DNA of 64,000 bases. It comes from Lagopus muta (taxonomy: Eukaryota > Chordata > Aves > Galliformes > Phasianidae). The DNA lies in NCBI RefSeq assembly GCF_023343835.1, contig NC_064443.1:11222001-11286000 (forward strand), in the 5' to 3' direction. Below the pieces are notes generated by a model that had not been told where the DNA came from, did not search any database, and worked only from the letters and a program-made list of their open reading frames with translations. This document shows, in pieces, positions 26,001 to 38,000 of this stretch. The translations under genes were made by a program, and so were the position numbers. Position 1 is the first letter of the stretch, and each line of letters begins with the position of its first letter.

Positions 26001-27911
26001 GGTATTTCCTGACAGCACTGCCTGCTTACCTACAATAACCGTGTGAAGTGGAGCCTATCCAGAGCTTCACAAAGCCTATATTTAATAACGTATTGTGTTT
26101 ATAATACCTTCCATCCGCTGGATTTCCCAAATAGACTAATCCTCTCAGCTGGTCTTTTGGTAGAGCAAAGATGCCTGTTTAACTGACAAAGGAGCTGGAA
26201 AGCAGATTTTCGTGGTGTTTTTTTTCCTGCAAAAGCAGTGAAACAAGATGGAACCAGCGTCTTACAGCTACTGTTTTCACCATTGTTGTTGTGTTTTCTG
26301 CATGCCATGTGCTGAAAGTTGTACAGAACTAGTGAAAGGCAGTTTGTATGGTGAGCAGTTTGTGACCTAAATCGGATAAGTCACCAAGTCCTGCTGTATG
26401 TGCTTGAAGTGCTGCAGATCTTCTACACCTCTGTGCTTTTAAGCACTTCTGAGTTAGAACTTGGAGCTTACCCTGAAGATCCCCAAGGGCTGAGGCTGTA
26501 GGAGGGAAGGGATGGGTTTTCTTAGCTTTAACTCTAGAATTAACATCACTCCTGAAGAGCTGAGTTGCCAAAATGAGCACGGCAGCCTATGGGGCAGTTC
26601 TGGAGGAGGCTGTGCACGCCTTGGCTCTGCACCCTGCAGCCCAGCTTTGTGTAGCTTTGATGCCTTGCCTTGGAGAGGGAGGTGGGGGCAGGGAGTAGAT
26701 TCAGAGCTATATCACAGCCTGCTTCAAATCCTACTTCTTGTAGGTTCTGAGTATTTGATGCTGTTGTCCTTTCTTTGTGCCCAATTGGTAATCTTCACGT
26801 TGCAGGTACTTATTACTGCATTCTCTCCTTGCCGTGGAGAACAGTTGTTCCCAGCTGTGATATAGCTTGGGTGGGTTGTGGTGGGTGTTTAGAGGGATTG
26901 AATCAAGGGTACTGTGAAGAGAAACACTTCCCCAGGTCTGTGCAGTGCCCACATTGCATGGGTGACTGGGAGCTGCTGCAGGTGCTGCTCTGGAGGCCTC
27001 ATCCTGGCACTGGGACAGAGCAGGCCTGCTTGTGTGGGCCGTGCTCAACAACGGCATGGGAAGGTCCCTTATGAAACATTGATGATACAGTGGTAGACCC
27101 AAAGGAGGCTGTTGATGGCCATGTGATGGAAAGAAAGAGGAAGGATTGTGGCGATTTTTTTGAAATACAAACTTCACTTTATATCAAATACAGAACAAAA
27201 GGGTTGTTAAGTTTCCTCTGAGTTGGATCCTAGCTACAGCTTATTTAAACAATGGTCCTGCAGGTTTTGTTTGTCTTGGATGGTGGTTTGTTTTACTGCG
27301 GTGTTGCTCATTAGCAACGTATGTGATGTACTGGATGTTGTTGGAATGTGGTCCTGTCCTGGAGAGCTTCCAACATAGCATCATTGGAAAGAGTTGTTCA
27401 GGAGTCTGGTTAAACGAGTCTCCTGCTTTCTGGTATTACAAGAATAGTGATTTAAGTTCAGTATTTGAAATGTATTTTGTTGCAGCGTAGGTAGGATCTT
27501 CCTCTCTGGGTTACATCCCTGAACTGATGACAGCTTTGTACTGCTCACTCAGTACGTTCAGCACCAGTCCTGGGCTTTTGAAGGGAACTCTCCCAGTACA
27601 CCCCAGCAGGCTCTGGGAGAGACTTGTAGAGCATTATTCACAGTAATCCAGCTTCTCCTGAAGATGCTGTGCCTCTCATCTTGATGATCAAATAGATTCT
27701 ATCGTACAGCGTCTTTCTGGATTTTGTTTGTTTGCAAGTTCTTTTCTTCTCCACAAACGCCCCATGTTGACTGTGTGTCTAGTTCTGTCCCTTCTGGTTA
27801 TCCCTGTCCTCTTTGCCCACCTTTCCTAAGAGTGTTGTTGGAGGATTTTGATGTGTATTAGTCTTCATTTCTGGCTTCAGGGTGGTGATAACACCTTTTC
27901 CTCTCTTGCAG

Positions 27912-29055
27912 AGTGTTTACCATGCCTCTGGGAACGTTCCTCCTTCCTGTTCTCTGTTTCTTGGGAGTGGCAATTCCAAGGGGACTGCAGTATGTCACGT
28001 TCTCACGCAACGCTACAAAATTCCTCCACCTGTCCATGGACTTAGAATCAGGGACCATTTACCTGGGGGCTACCAACTTTCTCTTTCAGCTGACATCCGA
28101 CCTGCTGATGGAGAACATGGTTCAAACTGGACCAGTTTTGGACAGCAAAGATTGTCTGCCCCCAGTCTCAAAGCTGGAGTGCCCTCAAGCACACCATACT
28201 GACAATCACAACAAGCTGCTTCTGGTGAACTCGGTGCAGAAGGAGCTGATTGTGTGTGGCAGCGTGCACCAGGGCATCTGTGAGAAGAGGAGCCTCACCT
28301 CCATTGACCATGTTCTCTTCCGACCAGAGAGCCCCGGTGACACTCAGTATGTTGCTGCCAATGACCCCAATATCACCACCGTGGGACTCGTAGCCTACTC
28401 GAAGGATGAGGTCCCCTTGCTGTTTGTGGGACGGGGATACACTAGCCGAGGAGTTGGAGGAGGGATTCCTCCCATTACAACCCGAAATCTCAGGGCCCAC
28501 GGCAGCGATGTTCAAGCAACGGACTCTCACTCTATTTTCTCCTACGAAGAAACAGCCAAGCTGGCAGTGGGGCGGCTCTCTGAGTACAACCACCACTTCA
28601 TTAAGTCCTTCACTTACCGCTCGAGCGTCTATTTCCTCTTCTACCGCCGAGACCTCAAGTCTCAGTCACGCGAGTACAAGACCTACATCTCGCGAATCTG
28701 CTTGGATGACTCTCATTATTACTCGTATGTGGAGTTACCTCTGCTCTGCCAGAGCAAAACCAATACCTACAGCCTCCTGCAAGCGGCCTACGTCACCCAG
28801 CCGGGGAAGGACCTGGCCCAGGGGCAGCTGGACACTGATGGGGAGGTGCTGTTTGCAGCCTTCTCTGCCTGGCAGGCTTCTTCAGGCAAACTGAGTGAGG
28901 AGTCTGCGCTCTGCATCTATGCCATGGAGGAGGTGGACCGCTTGACCAACTGGACGAGGGATGTGTGCTACATGAGAGATGGGAAGTCAGAAGACGGGAC
29001 AGAAGTGGCGTACATTGAGTATGATGTCAGCTCCAACTGTGTCCAGCTGCCAGCA
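27912..29055 (+). CDS. PLXNB1: PLXNB1 coding exon 1 (residues 1-378; 10 nt of 5' UTR)
   Basis: The exon opens after a pyrimidine-rich acceptor ending at 27911, so the 5' UTR must continue in an upstream exon. ATG at 27922 is followed by a hydrophobic signal peptide ([13 protein letters not shown]) and most of the sema beta-propeller, with several N-glycosylation sequons (NAT, NIT, NWT). A single large exon for most of the sema domain is typical of plexins. The donor at 29056 reads gtaagt; phase 0. Confidence 0.96.
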
Positions 29056-32000
29056 GTAAGTGGCTTTGCACCTTTGCCAGGGTAAAGAGAAATGTGCAGT
29101 ACACTCTTGTGTTGCTTTGTGCTCCTGGAGTGAGCCTGTTTCCCACAGCTGTGTGATGAAATCTGCTTGGGCTAAAAGCCTCTGGGCTCACTGTTTCATT
29201 GCTACCGCAGCAAGGCAATGCTCTTGCATTCCAGCTCAGGTCTGCCTTGTTCCTGCTGCAGTGCTCTGCTTTGCATAGACAGGTTTGTGCAGTGTGTGGC
29301 AATGGGAAAGGCATCTGGTGTGACCTGGACCTGGTGCTTGTTTTGTGGCATTACCAGGCAAGCGCACTGAAGCTGCAGTTCAGGTTGCTCTTAATATCTT
29401 CACATCCTCATCTAAAGGGGTGTTCTGGGTCCTTGTTGCTTAGGTTGAGGTGTGTCTCACAACAGCTTCCAAGAAAGGGCACCCAGCAACCAAAAAAAAT
29501 CGAATGCAAGAGTTAGCAAAATCCTGTCCTACTGAAGACTGCATTAGTCCTGCAGAATTTTGTACACCAGGAAGACTTTTTCCTGACCTGGCTCTTCTCC
29601 AGAGCAATAAGGAGTAAGCACACAAAACTTGAATTCTGTGGCAAAGGTATGATGGGATATTGCAGGATATAAATGTAAAGTGGAAGTTGGCTGTGACCCT
29701 GAATCCCTTTCAGTTTGTCAGCCATGCTGGCTGGTGCTGTGATAGCAGGGACAGTGACACAAACATAGAGCAGCAGCGTTCTCCTGGGGCAGGATGCAGC
29801 GTCCTGGCATGAGGTTCCATGGCTGTAAGTAACCTGTTTTCACCGAGGGCATTGCTGGTCCATAACAGAGCACAATGTCTTCTTGTCCTTCTGCAGAACG
29901 GTAACTTAGGGTAACTTCCTCTTCCCAACCTCCTGCACAGCTGTACCACAGAGCTTTGGGAATATCTGCAACTGGATGTGTGGTCCAAAACCAGTTTTGA
30001 AATTATAGTTTGTGATTTGGCAGCTGAGGCAGACTGTAGAATAGCTATGGGACAACCAAGGGGTAAAGAGCAGGCTGGGAGCAGGACAAACGTAAGGTCA
30101 GGAAGAATACACTGACTGGGCTGTGATGTCCTGCTTTCACTGACCCTTAGCTCTGTCCTGCACGTCCCCCGCAGGCCAGCATGGAAGGGATCATCATGAG
30201 TTCAGAGCAGTTTGGGGGATTTCCAGTCAGTCTGGTACGAGCAGCTTTTCTGAGCAGCACGGAGAGTCCCCTTGTCCTGTTTAGTGCAGCAGTGAAGTGG
30301 GTGCACAGGGTGGGAGCAGAAGCCAGGCTGTGCTGTGTGATTCCTGGCACGTGATCCCAGGCCCCAGCTGCGTGCTTTGGCACTGGTGGGCTGGCTGAAC
30401 TGTAGCATCTTATTAACAAGTGTGTCCAATGCTATGTGAGCGTCCTAACAAACTTTATCCCTCACCATTCAGCCCGTGGTAGCGGTTGTCGTTAAGATTG
30501 CATCTAACAACACGCGGGGGGCTGTGCCAGCTCCAGCCTGCTCCATTCAGCACTAAGTGGAAGCGGCTGTCAATGAGCATTTTATGCATTTTATCAGTTT
30601 CAATGGTGGCAGCTTGTGCTTTATATGGGAATAATGCTAATTAATTTCACGTTTTTCTGCCTCCAAACCAGCACAAGGTATGCTCTTTTCCTCAGCGCTG
30701 TCTCCTTGTTTTTAGAGCAGAGGGGGAGGCCAGCATTGAGTTGTACAGCTCAGTGCCATCTCTTCTGCTGGAACAAACACTTGTTTTTTTATAAAGACTT
30801 CAGAACTAGCTCTGGTTTGCTGGAGATCTGAAAGTGTATCCACTTTCCTATTTGTCTCCAGATGCAGGAGATGGTAGATGCTGTCAGTGCCTTGATAATT
30901 GGACCTGTGAAGCAGGTTCCTGTGAGGCCGCATGTCTTCCCAGGGTGTAGTTTTCAAGATACACAGCTTTTCTTTTTGCATCAAGCTTTCCATCCTTATC
31001 ATGAATCAGTACAGGTTTGCCCCGTTGTTGCTTCTCACGTGTGAAAGGTAGGAAGCAAACACCAGAATTCAGCTTTGGTCTGGGCACTCCAAACTTGCTC
31101 TGTGGCAGTACGATGCTGGGTGATTCCTGTGGAGTATTTGCTACTGCGTTGCCAAGATGCTATTCACCAAAAACAATTCACACAGCTTCTATGTAAGTTT
31201 ACAAAGTGCTTATATACAATTATCATGGTCTTAATCCCATGGCACAGAACGTGTTTCAGCTCTTGCCTGTGATTAACTTGCACTGCTGACAGTCCCAGGG
31301 AGGCGATGGGCAGGCTGTGCCAGCGCTGGGAGAGCTCACACGGTCACGTTGTTCTGTAGCAGCCGACCCTCAGTGTGCAGTGAATTCCAGCATCACGTGT
31401 GGGCAGCAGCAGCGCTGGGCACAGATGGGATATACAACCATTTCTGTCTTGTATCCATTTTATTAAAGCAAACTTTGAAAAATCAGCCTCTAGTAATGAG
31501 ATATTTTTGGTTCCAGCGTTTGTCTAAATTGATATAAAGCTTGCAAAAAATATCTAGAATCCCATTCTAAACAAAGGCTTCATGCCTTTGAGTGTGGACG
31601 TCTGGCAGTGGCTCACTTCCTATTAAATCTTACAGGAACTGGGGCTGTATAAATCCAGCCTTGCTGCCTGGAGCAAGGGGAACTGGGTTGGTGGGAGCTG
31701 CCCAGTAATACCTCAGTGAAAATATAGAGCTATGGAGGAGGAGGAAGATATTATCCGTGGTGATCCCATGGTGAAAATCAGCTTTTATACACTAGCATTG
31801 TTTGAAGACAAGCCTCTAATTGATTAAAAATGGTATCAAAGGATACTCTGATGTTAAACTAGGCACCAAGCGACGTGTCAAGAAGCAACAGAGAAACTGT
31901 CCTACACAGATTGTGCCATTATTTAGGGAAAAAAAATGAAGCATCTCCTTTCTACACGTACGAATAGCAAATAAGTTGGCAGCTTTTATTCTTTCCTTTA

Positions 32001-35000
32001 GAATTCAGCAAGTGACGCTTTGGTGGGTACTGGGAGGGATCTGGCTGGAACAGAGGGATGACTGTTTTTGCACAGTGCTGTGGAGCTAATTTTCAGAAGT
32101 CTGACAGAGCTGGGAAGAATTGCAGCAGTGTGCAGAGAGGATTTGTTTGTATTTTGTGGGTCTCCGGCTGCACGCACTGCACAGGTTTTGTGTGTAGCTC
32201 TTTGGAGCAGGCTGTGTTCCACCCTGCGTTCATGTCTGTCCTGGTTCTGGGGGCTCCACCTCAGACCTGGAATTCGTGAGTGATACAACAGAACTGTGCT
32301 AACTGTTGGACGTAATGCTGGTGACGTGGGCAGCTGATTCCATTTTGCACCAGAAGCTGGCATTTTCATCTTGGTTGTTGGTGGTTGTTTTCTGAAAAAT
32401 GCATCAAGTCTTCCCCAGAGCTGTGCCATGGCAGTGTTCAGCAGGAACGCTTTTTGGAGTTGGCTCTTAAGCAGAATTTAGGTGCATTTCATTAGCAATA
32501 CATCTGTTACGCTGAATAAACTCAGGTGGAATATCTGCAGGATTCTGTTAGGCTACAAACAACCGATGTACCTTAACTAATTATTAGAAGCTGTTTGCTA
32601 CTCTCATCAAAAAGCCTGGAGATGCACAACTAAATTCACCTCTGTGAGAGACAGAAGAGAGGATGGGAGGTGTGGAAGGCGATGATGTTCTTTGTATCCT
32701 TTTGGTTTGGGTACTGATTTCCCTGTCCTTTTCACTCCCCCAAAGGACACCCTGTATGCGTACCCCTGTGGCTCTGACCACACTCCCAGCCCCATGGCCA
32801 GCCGGGTCCCCTTGGAAGCAGCCCCTCTCCTGGAGACAACAGAGTCCCGACTGACAGCTGTGGCAGTGAATGTGGAAGATGGCCACACCATTGCTTTTCT
32901 AGGAGACAGCAGGGGGAGACTGCATAAGGTACGGTCTGGATGCAACAAAGAGGGTAAAACTAATCAAGGACGCTCAGGTGGGGGGTGGCAGGAAAAGCAA
33001 TGTCAGTTCTTCTGTAATTCCTTGGCTAGGACAGATGTCTCCCACTCCTATTCTGATACTTTGCCTGTATACTGCTGTGACTGTCTTGCAGGTGTATTTG
33101 GGAGCAATGGGAGATGCACACATCTATGCTTCTTTAGCTATCCAGTTGAACAGCATGGTGAGTGGAGACCTGCTGTTCGACCAGTTGCAGGAGCACCTCT
33201 TCGTCATGACCCAGTCAATGGTAAGAGCAATTAAATCCCTTCCACAGAAGAGCTGACGGGATTTGAGTTCCAGACAAACTGCTGAAGGGAGTGGAGGAGT
33301 CTTGAGAAATGTGGCAGAGGTTTTACCCATTCTGGTAACATTCTGGTTTTAATCCATGGCACATGTGTTTTCACAAGTTGGTCAGGCTGCCTTGTTTCAG
33401 CAGTGATCGTATGATGAGTTTTACAGATAAAAGCAAGCTGTGTAAGGAACCATGCAAGGCACCTTTCGTCTTCTTCTTCAGCCTTCTCTAATTCCTTTTG
33501 TGTCCGGTGGCAGCAGGAGAAGCAGCACTGTGATTGCTGGGGCTGCTGGGTGGAAAACTGAGCTGTGGGTATTTTATTTGAGAGGATTTGCTGAATGCTC
33601 AGATCAGCTTCTTGAGCTAGAAAGAAAAGGATCCTCCTAGCAAAATGAAAGCAACCCCTGTGTTACTCTGTCTGAAAGAAAGGGCAAACTGAAAATGAGA
33701 ATGTGCTTGAAAACCACTGCTTCCCTTCATTCAAACCCTCATGTGCAGTTTGAGATGCTCAAATTTTGTAATACTTCAAAGGAGGAGCTGAAATCTGTGA
33801 GTGGAAGATGATTAGGGGAAATCTGAAGTACATCCCTATGAGTAATTGTTCTGTCAATTAAAAAAAAAATGCAAAATTCATGATATACTTAGCAAAAGTA
33901 ATAGGTTGAGGATTAGAAGATGATAGTTTAAAGTGACTGACAGCACAGTAGCTGAAGTGTAGCAGCTGATTTAAAGAAAGGCGAAAGGCAGAAATCAGCA
34001 AGGATGGTCAGTTAAGGCAGGCACGTGCTGCAAGTCAGACTTACCCCAAATGCTGCAGGGTTGTGCTCCGCTTTGCTGAGAGCCGACTGCTCTACTTTCA
34101 CACCAAGTGGCAGCTCTGCCAGATAGAGCTGGGCAGTGGGGCAGGTGCTTTCAGAGCCCTCCGCTGGAGCTACCACATCCAGCTTCAGCATGGTGGGCTG
34201 TCAGTACACAGCCTCTGATGACACAGTCCAGAAAAGCAAAAGAGCAAATGGCACTGTTTGTTATTTATCACTAAATAAAGTGTTCTTGCAGCTTGAAGTT
34301 AGTGTCCTTCCTTAGTATGTAAAATAGGCATCAGGCAGGCTTTGGGAATGTCTTCCTTTTTCTTCAGTTCTGTGCAGTACTAGGAATTAGCCTGAAATTT
34401 CAGTGGCATGCTACTGTTAGGTCCCATGTTAGTGGGACCTAACTAGCTAGGCAGAAGTAGCTGTAGTTCTGGGGCCTGCTTTGTGTGTGCTCTGATTTCA
34501 AAGATCTCTTTTCCTGACAGGTGCTAAAAGTTCCCATACTGGAGTGCTCCCTGCACTCAGACTGCGAGTCCTGTCTGGCGCTGGAGGATCCTTACTGTGG
34601 CTGGTGTGTCCTTCAGGGACGGTAAGATGAATCCTGCTTGGGTTTTGGAGGAATAATGCTTAGGAATTATCCCCATTTACTCTCCTCCACTGTCAGTGTC
34701 TCCATATATATGTCTAGTGTCTGGGTTTATTTTTAGCTCCTTCGTGGGATATATTTGGCCTACAAATTCATTCTGATTTACCGTTCTTCTGTCTGCACTT
34801 CTGAAGCACCTCTATAAGTCACAGTTGCACAGTATTGTCTTTCAGTTGCTTTCTGGATCTTTGGTCACTCAGTGTTCCTGTCCAGAGGACTTCAGCCAGG
34901 TTTTAGGCTGACTGCAGCTCAAACTGCCCCTCTACAAATTTCGTCACTTCTTCTGGTGTCTCTGTTGTACTTGGTGCTTTTTTACTTCTTGCTCCCCTTC

Positions 35001-38000
35001 TGATATTGCTTCACAAGAAATGGTTTGTCCCAGCATGTCTATCTGCTTGCTGGCTGTCTCCATGTGAAATGCCCTGGGACCTGGTTTATGGCCCTTGAAG
35101 CCGTAACTGGCAGCTGGTTACGGTTCATCCTTTGCTATGGATGGTGGTGAGAGGATGGGGCTTCATGGCTCGTTTAGCAGCTTCTCTGAGAATCTAGCAA
35201 GGGTTTCAGACAGCCAGCATGGGTCTGGGGGTTGGATGTGTGCCCTGCTAGGGCTGTGCAGATCTCTGCTAGGGCTTTCTGCTGTTTCTCTGCAGGTGCA
35301 GCCGTCGCTCGGAGTGCTTGAGGTCTGGATTGAGTGAGCAGTGGCTCTGGAGCTTCAACTCTACACAGCAGTGTCTCTCTGTCCAGTCACTAACTCCAGC
35401 CAATATCAGCCGAGAGGAAAAGAGAAATGTGAGCAATGATGATTCTCTCTGATAATCTTCAAGCATGTAGAAAGAGTCCCCTGCAAAATTGTAAGGGCCC
35501 ACAAGTCTTTCTGGTGCTTTCAAGCATGTCTGCCTCACATGAGGAATTTAAGTTGGCAGTCCCAGGAAATATAATTGTTTTTCCTATAAATCTGAATGTC
35601 CTTGTCTCTTAAAGTTACTAGGTATTCTGGAGTATTTGATGGCTGCTTGAGTGAGGATCTTCCTTGGCTTGATATCTGTTATGTGCTTCTGTCTGTGAGT
35701 TCAGAGTGTTTCTGACTCTTCTGATATTCTCTAGGAAGATCTAAAAGGAGCTACCCAAATATAGGGCTTCAATCTGGCACCAGAGACCTGGCAGAAAAGC
35801 TGAAGTATGGCAGTGTTTTAAAGTCTGTTAGGGCATGACTAGAATCTGTCTTCTGCTAAAGACTTGAGCAAAGGGGGGAAATTGCCCTTTCCTTGGTGGG
35901 TGCCAAGTTCAGTGGGCGAATGGCAGGAGATGATGGGTGAAGCAGCCAGCCCAAAAAGATAGAAAAATGGATGTGTGTGTAGATAACTGCCTTATGGGGC
36001 TCTTGCTCTGAAAAAGTAGAACCAGAATATTAGATGAACTAGAAGAATGTTTTGGAGAACGGAGTATTTACTGTATGCTATTGAATTGGCAGATATTCCT
36101 GGCTATCTCAGACTTACCTTCTCTGCATGAGGAAGAATTTTACTCATGTTACTTTCAAGATTATGAAAGCTCAGCAGTTCTGACAGAGTCAGGAATCATG
36201 TGTCCTTCACCAGATCCCAACCAAACACCAGCCTTGCCAGCAGGAGCAGGTCAGTGAAATGCTTTAAATGGGGCATGATAAGCTCAGATAGCATTGTCAA
36301 GAGAAAGTACATTTTGGGTCCGAGTGCCAGGATTCGCAGCGATGGATGTGCATGGTCTGTCAGCAGGTGTTCATTTCATTCTGTCATAATGTCTGTTTGC
36401 TTGCTACTTGTGTGTCACGCACATCCTGTGCTGTTCTGGGCTGTTGCCAGATTCCAGTGCCAAATTCTGGGGGTTGGAAAGGAGCTCCCCCTTGAAGGGT
36501 TTTGTGACAATCTGAATATGATCTGAAATGCAGTCTGGTAGCTGGTTTGGCAGCATTTGTCATAAATCTGGAGAGAGCTGACTTGAACGCTGCTGCTTTT
36601 TCTTTCTTTTTCTTAGCAAGCAAAGTTTGATTATAAAATTATTAAAAAAAAAAAAAAAAAAAAAGTAAACCTTTTCAAAATCCACACATGGATGGAAGAA
36701 GAAAATACCTGTAAGAAAAGTGAAGAAGGGACCCACGGCCATTAAAAAAGATTAGAAATGAATCTGCAATGCAGCAAAACCTCAGAAAATACAGTCAGGC
36801 TGTTACTATAAACAACAATCTCTAAGTATTGCTAATTGGCCACTCCAAAGCACCTAGAAGGCTCTCTGCCTATGGCCTGTGTATTGGATGTTCCCCAGCC
36901 TGTTGGTGTGAGCTCTGATGAGCTGCTCTCTTCAGAGAACTTGTTCAGCTGAAGTAAATAAAGCAGGTGCTGGCTGGGAAGCAGTCCACACAAATCACCT
37001 AACTGCCATGTACCTGCACAGCTGTCTGGTAGGTCTGAAACCATCTCTGTGGTTGTAACATGACAGCAGAACCAAGCCAGCTCTGTTGTTCAGACACCTT
37101 GATTTTTTGGTATTTGTCTGCTGGCTTTCGTGCTGCGTGGAATAAACCAACCAGGTGTCCTTTTGAGTCAGGCACAAAGAGAGGCTTCATGCCCTGTTAC
37201 TGCAGGCAAAGTGAACGGGATTGGTTTTGCCATTTAGATAGCAAACATTGACCTGAATTTAAACTGTGAAGGTCATAAAGGTAAATCCACAGTCTAGTTT
37301 TCACTGTTCTACACTTCAGATCCTTTTAGCAGCTCCTTTATAAGCCAATCTTGCTTTTACTTCAACAATTAAGTGTTTTACCTACATTATTTTCATCTTG
37401 CTTCTCTGAAGCAGCCTGCTTCTATTTTCTAACCTGAGCTTATCCGACAAGAACCATCCAGGAATCTTATCTGTGTTGTCCTTCTGCTTCTGTAGGAGCT
37501 CTTTCAGTCAATGAATTATGGCCAAGTGCTCCTAGAAGGGTTTTGCTGTGTTAACTGTGCCAACCTTCTCTTCGTATTTGTTGTTACTTAGGTTTTCTCT
37601 CTTCTTCACTGTATTTGCAGCCCTTCTTTGTGCTATTTTTATACTCTGCTAAGAGTAATTTGAAGTTGGTAATCAGAACTATACAATTTTCTAAATGAGA
37701 TGTCATTAGAGCCTCGTACACTGGTATTTTCCTATTCTTACTAAAAAGCTTTTCCCAGCTTGCTGAAATATTTTCCTCTTTTCAGCTTTACTGTAGAGGT
37801 TGCATACGGCTCATCTGTCACTGCCGACGAGTTACACGTAGGTAGCAAGATCTCTTAATTTGCAAGGGCTTCCTTCCAGCACTGCCAGATGCAGTCACCT
37901 TTCTAACAGCGATAGGAGCTGGCAGCACTGCGGTGACTCCTGCCTTCAGCAGCATGTGATACCATATTTTTTCTTACTGCTGGCTTTTCGTGACACCTCA

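Larger units (their letters stand above)
10331..27911. other. Upstream or 5'-UTR-intron region, no gene recognised
   Basis: Contains CR1 copies at 14942, 16505 and 22905, an old CR1-like element at about 20.5-21.25 kb and a candidate 62-nt exon at 11488. It also has several AT-rich blocks and otherwise unassigned sequence up to the acceptor of the first coding exon. Confidence 0.6.

Noticed and set aside
28406..28894. 162-codon + strand frame inside PLXNB1 exon 1
   Set aside because: It is an out-of-frame shadow of the sema-domain exon, whose own frame is clearly plexin.
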